A stretch of 25,251 nt of DNA. Origin: JAAZHK01 sp964536075. GTDB lineage: Bacteria; Bacillota_I; Bacilli_A; RF39; UBA660. This document shows, in pieces, positions 15,962 through 22,743 of the stretch. Each line of letters starts with the position of its first letter. Positions within the stretch are counted from its first letter, which is position 1. The notes under the pieces were generated by a model, which saw only the letters and a list, made by a program, of their open reading frames with translations, was not told the DNA's origin and made no database searches. The stretch is from contig CAZHWO010000012.1 in NCBI GenBank assembly GCA_964536075.1, positions 1-25,251 on the forward strand, written 5' to 3'. The position numbers and the translations under genes were made by a program.

Positions 15962-17161
15962 TTAGCCTAGAAGTTTTGCTTTTTGTGCATCAAAATCTTC
16001 TTGGGTTATTATTCCTGCATCCAATAGTTTTTTAAGTTCCGTTAATTTTGCATAAGGGTCTTCTGTCGTTGGTTGTGTTTGGGTAGGTGTTGGTTGTCCT
16101 CCAATAAACTGAGATTGAGGAGTTCCTTCTGTAGGTTGTTGCATACTACCCATCATTCCTCCTGCTGCATTCATTCCCATACCCATGAAAGCCATTCCTG
16201 CTCCGCCACCATTTTCGCCTGCTGATTGCATACCACGAGCAACTGATTGTTGCATAAAGGAATTACCTCTAGCTCCAGATAAAGCATCTGCTTTTTTAAC
16301 ATCACTTAATAAAGCCTTAGTATCTTCATCGTATTCAATTGCTGCGATAGTAACTTTTTCTATTATAAGACCACGATCTGTTTTCCACTTATAAGCTTCT
16401 TCAACGGCTTGTGACATTGATTGAGCAAATCCAATTGAATCTCCTTGAATTTTAGCAATACGATTTCCCTTGCTAGGATCATTTGTGTAATTAGAAAAGG
16501 CTGCTGCTAAACTTCCTACTACTTCGCTAAATAGTTGTTCTCCTGCTTGATTATCCATATCTGCAAAATCAAAAATTGGTGCTCCTGGTTGTAAGTATTT
16601 TGTTGGTACGAAGTTTTTTAAAAATAATATTGGATTTTCTATTTTTATATTATATGTTCCTCTTGTAACTGCTCCAACTTGTGCTCCTAAATAAGCATCA
16701 TCCCAATATATTTCTGATTGAGTTCCAAACTTGTTATTTGGAATTGGTTTTAAATTAATATAAAATGCCAACTGTTGTGCTCCTGGTTGTCCACCAAATT
16801 TAAATCTGTCCCATGCTTGTCCTATTGTTGGTGCTAAAATTCCATCACCTGCAAATAATGATTTTGAATTTGGATCATCCGATCTAAATTCAAATCCTCC
16901 CGGTTCCATAATACAACCAGTTATTGCACCATCTTGAATCGTAACAAGTGCAGTTCCCTCTGGAACTACAATTTTACTTCCATTACTAATGATATTTTCA
17001 GATCCCTTTGTGTTTTCACCACGCCCTGCGTTTATTCCTTGTGGAACAGCTTGAAAAATTGCAACTGTATCTGTAATATCTGCTCTTGGAACATAAAAAT
17101 CCTTCCATTGATCTGCAAATGTTCCCCCTAGCGCTCCTGAAAATGCTTTAATAAATCCCAT
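15962..17161 (-). CDS. SPFH-domain (virion core protein-like) protein, YdjI-like, with SHOCT tail
   Basis: The protein has 399 residues from the ATG at 17161, preceded by AGAGG at 7 bases; an in-frame ATG 33 bases upstream is not preferred. MGFIKAFSGALGGTFADQWKDF at the start and runs such as GRGENTKGSENIISNGSKI and FGTQSEIYWDDAYLG are strongly characteristic of the YdjI family of SPFH/band-7 proteins. A Gly/Met-rich linker (about 305-345) leads to a SHOCT domain at 368-399 (DPYAKLTELKKLLDAGIITQ and onward). In B. subtilis YdjI recruits PspA to the membrane through YdjGH. No pspA or ydjH is visible here. It is the first gene of the cluster, directly upstream of the YdjG-like gene. Confidence 0.9.
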   Translation of the reverse strand: MGFIKAFSGALGGTFADQWKDFYVPRADITDTVAIFQAVPQGINAGRGENTKGSENIISNGSKIVVPEGTALVTIQDGAITGCIMEPGGFEFRSDDPNSKSLFAGDGILAPTIGQAWDRFKFGGQPGAQQLAFYINLKPIPNNKFGTQSEIYWDDAYLGAQVGAVTRGTYNIKIENPILFLKNFVPTKYLQPGAPIFDFADMDNQAGEQLFSEVVGSLAAAFSNYTNDPSKGNRIAKIQGDSIGFAQSMSQAVEEAYKWKTDRGLIIEKVTIAAIEYDEDTKALLSDVKKADALSGARGNSFMQQSVARGMQSAGENGGGAGMAFMGMGMNAAGGMMGSMQQPTEGTPQSQFIGGQPTPTQTQPTTEDPYAKLTELKKLLDAGIITQEDFDAQKAKLLG

Positions 17162-17214
17162 AAATAAACCTCTTTCCTTTTTTATTTTTTTCATTATTTG
17201 GATTTTTGATTTGA

Positions 17215-17220
17215 ATTATA
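17215..17220 (-). promoter_or_regulatory. Possible -10 box of the SPFH cluster
   Basis: TATAAT on the minus strand, about 55 bases before the SPFH start codon. No good -35 box lies at the right distance, so this is a weak call. Between 17221 and 17510 I see no gene, only AT-rich sequence. Confidence 0.3.
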
Positions 17221-17510
17221 GTACAGCTTTTATAGATGTTAGTAAAATACTCACTTAAAATACATTTAATCTAATAGTTATTTCCTATTATTTTCATATA
17301 ATTTTAATGCGCTTCATTTCATCAAATCAACACCCTTATTTTGCGTTTCTATAATTCACTATCATATAGATTTTACCATAATTTTGAAAAAACTACCACT
17401 ATTTGTCTTAATTTATATAAAAATACACTTAAGATGGATAAATAATGTAGGTTCTTACCGTACTATCATTATTGGTAATAATATAGATTTTAGTAGAGAA
17501 GATACAAATT

Positions 17511-17705
17511 ATGTTTACAGGTAAAAACATTAAAAAGGCCTGAAAATTAAAAGGTTTAACCAAAATATAATTGGCCGATCCAATAAATTATTCACCTGGT
17601 CTTGTTTCAAATATGGAAAGCTCTATTTATCAAATTTTCTCCTTAGGAACATTATGGAAAATATTAGTAACACTTAACACATATTTACACTCCTTTTTTG
17701 TATAA
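17511..17705 (+). pseudogene. Decayed XRE-family (Cro/CI-type) helix-turn-helix regulator
   Basis: In one frame from the ATG at 17511 the sequence reads MFTGKNIKKA-stop-KLKGLTKI-stop-LADPINYSPGLVSNMESS, then IYQIFSLGTLWKILVTLNT. This follows the classic XRE layout: GxxIKxAR, LTQxELA, (S)xxxVSxxE, then TLxKIAxxLN. The stops are TGA at 17541 (from an Arg codon CGA by one change) and TAA at 17568 (from GAA by one change). Other positions also look mutated. The frame finally ends at 17703-17705, inside the serS terminator. It lies on the opposite strand from both flanking units and upstream of the SPFH cluster. No length or shift defect is needed, only point mutations, so it is an old decaying gene. 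Confidence 0.75.
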
Positions 17706-17732
17706 AAAACTAGGGATGTTTTTTTCCCTAGT
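17703..17732 (-). terminator. serS operon terminator
   Basis: On the minus strand ACTAGGG (17732-17726), a 10-base A-rich loop, and CCCTAGT (17715-17709), followed by TTTTTATA. It begins about 18 bases after the serS stop codon and is a strong intrinsic terminator. Confidence 0.85.
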
Positions 17733-17750
17733 CATAATTTTTTATTAAGA

Positions 17751-19031
17751 TTAAAGTTGAATAGTTTCCTTACCACCCATATATGGTCTTAGTACTTCAG
17801 GAATATTAATACTACCATCAGCATTAAGATTATTTTCTAAAAAAGCAATTAACATTCTAGGAGGAGCAACTACGGTGTTATTAAGAGTATGGGGATAATA
17901 TTTACCCTTTTCACCATTTACGCGAATACCTAATCTTCTTGATTGAGCCTCCCCTAAAGTTGAACAAGAACCTACTTCAAAATATTTTTCTTGACGAGGA
18001 CTCCAAGCCTCAACATCTAAACTTTTAACTTTTAAATCAGCTAAATCACCGCTACAACATTCTAAAGTTCGAACGGGAATATCTAAGCTCAGGAATAGTT
18101 CCACCGTATTTTGCCACATTTTATCATACCATTCATCAGCTTCTTCTTGCTTACAAATAACAATCATTTCCTGCTTTTCAAATTGATGAATTCGATATAC
18201 TCCGCGTTCTTCAATACCATGAGCACCAACTTCTTTTCTAAAGCATGGAGAATAACTAGTTAAAGTCAAAGGTAACTCCTTTTCGGCTAAAATTTGATCT
18301 TTAAAACGGGCGATCATGGAATGTTCACTAGTACCAATAAGGTATAAGTCTTCTCCTTCAATTTTATACATCATATTTTCCATTTCGGTAAAACTCATTA
18401 CGCCATTAACAGCAGCAGCATTTATCATAAAAGGAGGGATAACATAAACAAAGCCTTTATTAATCATAAAATCCCTAGCATAAGTTAAGATAGCTGAATG
18501 TAAGCGGGCTATATCTCCAGTCAGATAATAAAAACCATTCCCACTTACTCGTCTGGCGGCATCTAAATCAATACCATTTAACTTCTCCATAATATCAACA
18601 TGATATGGTATTTCAAAATTAAACTGTCTTTTAACCCCAAAAGTAGCGCGTTCAACATTTTCACTATCATCTTTACCAATAGGCACATTCTGATCAATTA
18701 TTTGCGGTATTTGCCTCATAATCTCTTTAATTTTATTCTCCAGATCAGCTTCCGTTATTTCCAAACTACTTATCTTATCGGAGAGATTATTAATATTAGC
18801 TTTTATCTCCATCGCTTTAGCTTGTTCGCCGTTACGCATTAGTAAACCAATTTCATCACTAAGATTATTTTTTTCACTTCTTAAATTATCGGCTTCTACT
18901 TTAATTTGACGATATGCAATATCTAGTTCATAGACTTCATCAACTAGTGGTAATTTACTATCTTGAAATTTCTTCTTAATATTTTCTTTTACTAATTCTT
19001 TATTTTCTCTGATTAAATTAATATCTATCAT
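17751..19031 (-). CDS. serS: Seryl-tRNA synthetase
   Basis: The 426-residue protein has the normal SerRS length. Residues about 30-100 form the long antiparallel coiled-coil arm that grips the long variable arm of tRNA-Ser. The class II core carries motif 2 (FRKEVGAHGIEERGVYRIHQ then FEKQE) and motif 3 near the end (NNTVVAPPRMLIAFLENN), and ends PEVLRPYMGG. The enzyme charges tRNA-Ser with serine, and also charges tRNA-Sec where that exists. The start is an ATGA overlap with the upstream gene and is preceded by GGAGGAG. It shares the T-box leader with that gene, so expression should rise when uncharged tRNA-Ser accumulates. Confidence 0.98.
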   Translation of the reverse strand: MIDINLIRENKELVKENIKKKFQDSKLPLVDEVYELDIAYRQIKVEADNLRSEKNNLSDEIGLLMRNGEQAKAMEIKANINNLSDKISSLEITEADLENKIKEIMRQIPQIIDQNVPIGKDDSENVERATFGVKRQFNFEIPYHVDIMEKLNGIDLDAARRVSGNGFYYLTGDIARLHSAILTYARDFMINKGFVYVIPPFMINAAAVNGVMSFTEMENMMYKIEGEDLYLIGTSEHSMIARFKDQILAEKELPLTLTSYSPCFRKEVGAHGIEERGVYRIHQFEKQEMIVICKQEEADEWYDKMWQNTVELFLSLDIPVRTLECCSGDLADLKVKSLDVEAWSPRQEKYFEVGSCSTLGEAQSRRLGIRVNGEKGKYYPHTLNNTVVAPPRMLIAFLENNLNADGSINIPEVLRPYMGGKETIQL

Positions 19032-19438
19032 TTTATCTCCTCCAAATCTCCATTAATGATAATAGGATTAAAGCCAATTATTTCATCTTTTAACATACCT
19101 TCAGGGATATCATTATACATATAAATATCCTTTCCTAATCTAAAAGCATCATACATTTCTAGGAAGGTTGCTCCCCCAATATAGTTTTTAGCACTATCTT
19201 TATCAAAATTCAAGACTAAAACCGCATCCATTTGGCTAATTATTTCTTCACTTTGTTTATACATTGCTGACTTAAATTTTTGATGTTCCCTGCGACCAAG
19301 TTCAATATATCGTGATTCAGTGGCCGGATCTTCATAACAATTAGGTAAATAAATCGTAAATCGTTTCTCTAACTTGGCCTTAATGTCAGGAATACGATCA
19401 TAGAATCTCTTACTACATATAATAAATAACTTTTTCAC
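19028..19438 (-). CDS. Nucleoside 2-deoxyribosyltransferase-like protein in the serS operon
   Basis: The protein has 136 residues and begins with GTG, preceded by AAGGAGG at 4 bases. The fold pattern resembles the nucleoside 2-deoxyribosyltransferase/DUF4406 group: an initial strand KLFIICSKRF, a central DAVLVLNFD strand, then YIGGATFLEMYDAFRLGKDIYM, in which the Gly-Gly-x-x-x-x-E stretch corresponds to the site of the catalytic glutamate in that superfamily. Whether it acts on nucleosides or only shares the fold is unclear. It lies between the T-box and serS and overlaps serS by 4 bases, so it is regulated by serine-tRNA charging. This is an unexpected setting for a nucleoside enzyme. Confidence 0.7.
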   Translation of the reverse strand: MKKLFIICSKRFYDRIPDIKAKLEKRFTIYLPNCYEDPATESRYIELGRREHQKFKSAMYKQSEEIISQMDAVLVLNFDKDSAKNYIGGATFLEMYDAFRLGKDIYMYNDIPEGMLKDEIIGFNPIIINGDLEEIK

Positions 19439-19446
19439 GTTTCCTC

Positions 19447-19660
19447 CTTAAAAAGAAAAAGAGAATGATATAAGGAGTGCTATCGCACGGTACCATCCTC
19501 TTATTTAACTTAATTAGATAACGGCTTTTAACCGGAAATAGTTGGCTATCCCACTCTAAGGTAGAAATTTATAAAATATTTTATTAGTTCGCACCAACCA
19601 CTAACTCTCTAGATAAATATTCTTATAAATTATATCCTTATCACCATTTTTATAACTGTT
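19447..19660 (-). promoter_or_regulatory. T-box leader (serine specific) controlling the NDT-like gene and serS
   Basis: The minus strand shows stem I with AGAGAG and GGTGCGAACTAAT elements closed by pairing of AATTTAT and ATAAATT. The T-box/antiterminator sequence is GGATGGTACCGTGC (near 19500-19483). The competing terminator pairs GAGGATG with CATTCTC around GTGC-GATA-GCAC and is followed by TTTTTCTTTTT (ending near 19449). A TCT triplet at 19565-19563, after the stem I upper arm and followed by ACC, is a good specifier candidate for serine and agrees with serS downstream. Uncharged tRNA-Ser would stabilise the antiterminator and allow transcription. Confidence 0.9.
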
Positions 19661-19666
19661 GGTTTA

Positions 19667-19695
19667 ATATTAACATCTTACACCTTTTTTGTCAA
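19667..19695 (-). promoter_or_regulatory. Promoter of the T-box/serS operon
   Basis: TTGACA (19695-19690), 17 bases, TAATAT (19672-19667) on the minus strand. Transcription would start near 19660, at the upstream edge of the T-box leader. Confidence 0.75.
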
Positions 19696-19732
19696 ACTTT
19701 TTCCAAGACCTTTTAATACAAATGAACTATCT

Positions 19733-20125
19733 TCATCTATAACCACTAAGATAATCACTAACATTTGATGCTTTTGAATTATTGTTTCCTTCATAAGCAC
19801 TATGATCATAAGCAATAATAGAAAGATATATAAATGGTAAGATAGCGGTACGAAGAGCAAAACCAATTGACTTACCAAATTTAATAGCCAACATATAATT
19901 AGCAATCATAATCATGACATTACTTACTCCAGGTATAAGACATAACCAACCTGGTATTTCTACAAGTTCAAAAAGAACCCAGTTATTATATATTGGTATA
20001 AATGCAATCCATCCTTGTCTCCTAGCTTTTTGAAAAATTTTAAACTTAAAAAACAATGTTAAAATATGCAAAACTATTGCAATGATGAAAATAAATATGA
20101 TTCCATTTCCAAATGATTCATACAT
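19733..20125 (-). CDS. DUF5684-like small membrane protein
   Basis: The 130-residue protein has four or so hydrophobic segments (about 8-25, 41-55, 57-75, 90-107). Its signature stretch FQKARRQGWIAFIPIYNNWVLFELVEIPGW, followed by AIKFGKSIGFALRTAILPFIYLSIIAYDHSAYEG, is typical of DUF5684 proteins, which also appear fused to signal peptidase-like domains. No biochemical role is established that I know of. GGAGGTG lies 8-10 bases before the ATG. It has its own promoter and seems to be a single-gene unit between serS and spoVS. The C-terminal 20 residues are polar and probably cytoplasmic. Confidence 0.8.
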   Translation of the reverse strand: MYESFGNGIIFIFIIAIVLHILTLFFKFKIFQKARRQGWIAFIPIYNNWVLFELVEIPGWLCLIPGVSNVMIMIANYMLAIKFGKSIGFALRTAILPFIYLSIIAYDHSAYEGNNNSKASNVSDYLSGYR

Positions 20126-20175
20126 CAGATTTTCACCTCCACTAATTTGGTCATGATTTTCTTATTATTAATAAC

Positions 20176-20204
20176 ATTATAACAATCTTCTTTATTTATT
20201 ACAA
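20176..20204 (-). promoter_or_regulatory. Promoter of the DUF5684-like gene
   Basis: TTGTAA (20204-20199), 17 bases, TATAAT (20181-20176) on the minus strand. It starts immediately past the spoVS terminator. Confidence 0.6.
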
Positions 20205-20233
20205 TAAAATTAAAAGAGACTTATCGAGCCTCT
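20205..20233 (-). terminator. spoVS terminator
   Basis: On the minus strand AGAGGCT, loop CGATA, AGTCTCT (7 bp with one G-T pair), then TTTAATTTTA. The spoVS stop codon lies in the hairpin loop. Confidence 0.75.
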
Positions 20234-20481
20234 ATAATTAACTTTATTGCCGTTCTTTCTTCCCCATCAATATTAATATCGGTAAAAGCTGGAATACATA
20301 CTAAATTTTTACCACTAGGGGCGACAAATCCACGCGCAATAGCTACGGCCTTGATGGCTTGATTTAAAGCTCCCGCTCCAATAGCTTGAATTTCCACAGT
20401 TCCTTTTTCTCTAAAGACATTAGCTAAAGCTCCCGCTACGGAATTAGGGTTTGACTTACTAGATACTTTAAGTGTTTCCAT
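20221..20481 (-). CDS. spoVS: Stage V sporulation protein S
   Basis: The 86-residue protein has the same length as B. subtilis SpoVS, which affects septation, coat assembly and late sporulation. The sequence METLKVSSKSNPNSVAGALA, then VEIQAIGAGALNQAIKAVAIARGFVAPSGKNLVCIPAF, is the family signature (an Alba-like fold, probably nucleic-acid binding). SpoVS also occurs in bacteria that do not form spores, so its presence does not prove sporulation; no other sporulation gene is visible in this window. GAGAGGAA precedes the ATG. It lies 66 bases after the GH25 gene and may be transcribed with it or from the AT-rich gap, which holds a 12-base direct repeat. Confidence 0.95.
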   Translation of the reverse strand: METLKVSSKSNPNSVAGALANVFREKGTVEIQAIGAGALNQAIKAVAIARGFVAPSGKNLVCIPAFTDINIDGEERTAIKLIIEAR

Positions 20482-20508
20482 ATAAATAAATTCCTCTCTT
20501 TCTACATT

Positions 20509-20539
20509 TTAAATATATGAGGAAAAGTTAAATATATGA
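20509..20539. repeat. 12-base direct repeat upstream of spoVS
   Basis: TTAAATATATGA occurs at 20509-20520 and again at 20528-20539 (period 19) between the GH25 stop and the spoVS start. It may be a regulator site or a chance AT-rich repeat. Confidence 0.5.
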
Positions 20540-20547
20540 AACAATTA

Positions 20548-21732
20548 TTAATTTAAATACATGATATCAATATCTACATAATTATCTTTAATACCATCAA
20601 CATGACCATTAGAAGTCATTTGCCAAAGAAGATATTTTCCTTGGTAATTAGTTTCACTAGTATAATGCGCTAGCCATATATGACAATCGGAAATAGTCCA
20701 GATTCTTTCTAAGCGATTTTTACTACTATATAACATCGGACTGTATCCTTTAGCTGTTACTTCTTTTAGAAAAGCCTCAGCAATTAAGTTAAGATCAACT
20801 AAATTAATATCTAAATAATTAAACTGACTCCAAATTTCCCAATCAAAAGAAATGGGTAAATTGATCGAATAGTCTTTAATATTGTTCATAATCCAATTAA
20901 CTTGATTAGTAGCTTCATTAGTAGTCTTAGCATAAGAAAAATAATATAACCCAACATCTAATCCTACCGATAAAGCTCCTTCAATATTATCTTTAAAATG
21001 AGAATCAAGATAATTATCACCATTGATGCCATCTTGTCCACCAATCTTAATAATAACAAATTCTACTCCGGCAGCTTTTACTTTATTCCAATCAATGTCG
21101 CCTTGCCATTTGGAAACATCAATACCAATCTTGGTAATCGTATTTTTATAATTAGTTATAACATCACTAAATTCGATGGTCATAATTTCTTCCGGAGTAG
21201 TTTCCTTTTCATTAACATATAAAAGAAAATCAATACTAGTATTATTACCACTACTATCGGTAGCTTTAATATTTAAAGGGTATTTCCCAACTTTGTTTAC
21301 ATCATAAGAGCCGGTTATTTGACATTTTATATCGCGATCATAGTTATCAGCACACATAATATTATCAATTAAATTTCCCGGATAATTAACATTAATACTA
21401 TAGGAATCTTTTACCCAGATTAGAGGACTGGTGGTATCCACTATTTTAATAGAAAAACGGGAAGAAACTTTTTTGTTATATTCATTGATAAAAGAAAACT
21501 CGACCTCAGTAATACCTAACTTAGTGGTATTTATCTTTTCTTCTTTAATAATTTTTCCTTGAATACTTTTGATAAAATGGGCAGGATAGACTTTACTGCC
21601 ATATTCAATGGTTAAACTATCGATCAGTTCATAGTGATTAGCAACATGCGTCGTGCGGTAATGTTTATAGTATGCTGCCCCTAATACTACGATTAATACT
21701 AAAGGGGTGATTAATAGATATTTTTTTGGCAT
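20548..21732 (-). CDS. Membrane-anchored GH25 lysozyme with Ig-like domain
   Basis: The protein has 394 residues: an N-terminal membrane anchor (about 4-21), a stalk containing an Ig-like/DUF5011-type repeat (about 100-173, ending GKYPLNIKATDSSGNNTSI), and a C-terminal GH25 muramidase domain (about 201-394). The GH25 signature is clear: GIDVSKWQGDIDW with D205, and the catalytic pair D297-W298-E299 in ISFDWEIW. Enzymes of this family cut the MurNAc-GlcNAc bond of peptidoglycan. An anchored, single-domain version suggests wall remodelling by the cell itself, rather than attack on others. AGGAG lies 6 bases before the ATG. The next gene downstream is spoVS, 66 bases away. Confidence 0.93.
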   Translation of the reverse strand: MPKKYLLITPLVLIVVLGAAYYKHYRTTHVANHYELIDSLTIEYGSKVYPAHFIKSIQGKIIKEEKINTTKLGITEVEFSFINEYNKKVSSRFSIKIVDTTSPLIWVKDSYSINVNYPGNLIDNIMCADNYDRDIKCQITGSYDVNKVGKYPLNIKATDSSGNNTSIDFLLYVNEKETTPEEIMTIEFSDVITNYKNTITKIGIDVSKWQGDIDWNKVKAAGVEFVIIKIGGQDGINGDNYLDSHFKDNIEGALSVGLDVGLYYFSYAKTTNEATNQVNWIMNNIKDYSINLPISFDWEIWSQFNYLDINLVDLNLIAEAFLKEVTAKGYSPMLYSSKNRLERIWTISDCHIWLAHYTSETNYQGKYLLWQMTSNGHVDGIKDNYVDIDIMYLN

Positions 21733-21762
21733 ATTATTCTCCTAATAATTATATTAATAATA

Positions 21763-21797
21763 TAAAAAACAAACGTCATACTAATGATGTTTGTTTT
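21763..21797 (-). terminator. Terminator of the Asn/Pro-rich protein gene
   Basis: On the minus strand ACAAACATCAT, loop TAGT, ATGACGTTTGT (one A/C mismatch), then TTTTTTAT. It separates the Asn/Pro-rich gene from the GH25 gene. Confidence 0.75.
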
Positions 21798-21802
21798 ACT
21801 AA

Positions 21803-22561
21803 TTAAAAGTCGAGTGTTTCGATCTCTTCTTTTTCGGGAGCCTTAACAAAGCTTTCCCCTGGAACATTAGATAAATTAGGTTCACTAGCTTCGGCTACGG
21901 GAGTTACTTCAACAGCGGGAATTACTTCTTTAACCGGTTCCACAGTAGGCGCAGGTTCCATAATTGGCGGAGTTGGTTCAACCGGAGCTGCTTCAGTTAC
22001 TGGGGTTATCGGAACAACTGGCGTAACATCAACAACGGGTTTTATCTCAACTGGAGGGACCTGGTTAGGCATTATAGCAGTTGGTTCATTTGTGGGAATA
22101 TTAGGCATAACTGGTGCTTGATAAGGCGGTACGTCATTCATATTGTTATTTATATTATTATTATTATTGCTATTGTTATTTATATTGCTATTAGCATTAT
22201 TAGTATTATTATTATTAGTAAAATTATTAAAATCAGGATTGGTATTAGGAACTGGATTCATGACTATCGTGTTATCAATACCTAACGGTTTAAGAGAAGA
22301 TTCATTCTGAGGTTGACTAAAAGACGGTTTATTAAGATCAGTATTTGGATTATTAATACCAAAATTGGTTGGCACGGGATTAACCGCCGGTTCTGTAGAA
22401 ACATTATTCATATTAAATGTTTCTAAATTATCGCCTGCTTCTTTCGCCTTTTTTGGCCTAGAGGTTACAATAAAAATCACTAAAGCCACAATTAAGAGTA
22501 ATACCCCACTCCCAATTAAGATTCCCGGTATCGAAGTAAGCCATTCGATTATATTATCCAT
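21803..22561 (-). CDS. Membrane-anchored Asn/Pro-rich low-complexity protein
   Basis: The protein has 252 residues from the ATG at 22561, preceded by GGGTG at 6 bases; a GTG three codons upstream overlaps the ribosome binding site and is rejected. It has a short N-terminus, one membrane helix (about 13-33), a basic stop-transfer patch (SRPKKAK), then only low-complexity sequence. This is an Asn-rich stretch (about 110-140, mostly N with T, S, I) followed by a Pro/Val/Glu-rich stretch (about 145-235), with an acidic end EEIETLDF. There is no enzymatic domain. The basic residues after the helix suggest the tail is cytoplasmic. A disordered linker or scaffold role is possible but not shown. Confidence 0.78.
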   Translation of the reverse strand: MDNIIEWLTSIPGILIGSGVLLLIVALVIFIVTSRPKKAKEAGDNLETFNMNNVSTEPAVNPVPTNFGINNPNTDLNKPSFSQPQNESSLKPLGIDNTIVMNPVPNTNPDFNNFTNNNNTNNANSNINNNSNNNNNINNNMNDVPPYQAPVMPNIPTNEPTAIMPNQVPPVEIKPVVDVTPVVPITPVTEAAPVEPTPPIMEPAPTVEPVKEVIPAVEVTPVAEASEPNLSNVPGESFVKAPEKEEIETLDF

Positions 22562-22592
22562 ATTTATCACCCATTTCTATTCTATATATACT

Positions 22593-22621
22593 ATGATACC
22601 AAATTTAGAAATATTTTGCAA
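22593..22621 (-). promoter_or_regulatory. Promoter of the Asn/Pro-rich protein gene
   Basis: TTGCAA (22621-22616), 17 bases, TATCAT (22598-22593) on the minus strand, about 30 bases before the start codon. On the plus strand TTGACA (22665-22670) points toward the PASTA gene but lacks a matching -10 box at the usual spacing. Confidence 0.5.
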
Positions 22622-22743
22622 TTATATTTTTTTTTTTACATTTTTTTTAAAATGGGCGATCTTTTTGACAGTTTATTTTTATTAATTAGCGTTATTTATT
22701 TATTTTCTTTTATTTCTATTATATAATTAATATAGGTGGTATT

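Noticed and set aside
17162..17510. Search for a tRNA or small RNA in the long gap
   Set aside because: I found no cloverleaf, CCA end or clear promoter-terminator pair; apart from a weak -10 box nothing is supported.
19678..19905. 75-residue minus-strand frame overlapping the DUF5684-like gene
   Set aside because: It is a different frame of a well-recognised gene, begins inside that gene and ends in the serS promoter region.
22130..22240. Short repeated ATT units as a possible CRISPR or satellite array
   Set aside because: The units are codon repeats inside an Asn-rich coding segment; there are no spaced identical repeats.
22665..22727. Promoter for the PASTA gene from TTGACA (22665) and TATAAT (22722)
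   Set aside because: The two boxes are about 51 bases apart, far from the usual 16-18, and the TATAAT alone would leave almost no leader before the ribosome binding site.
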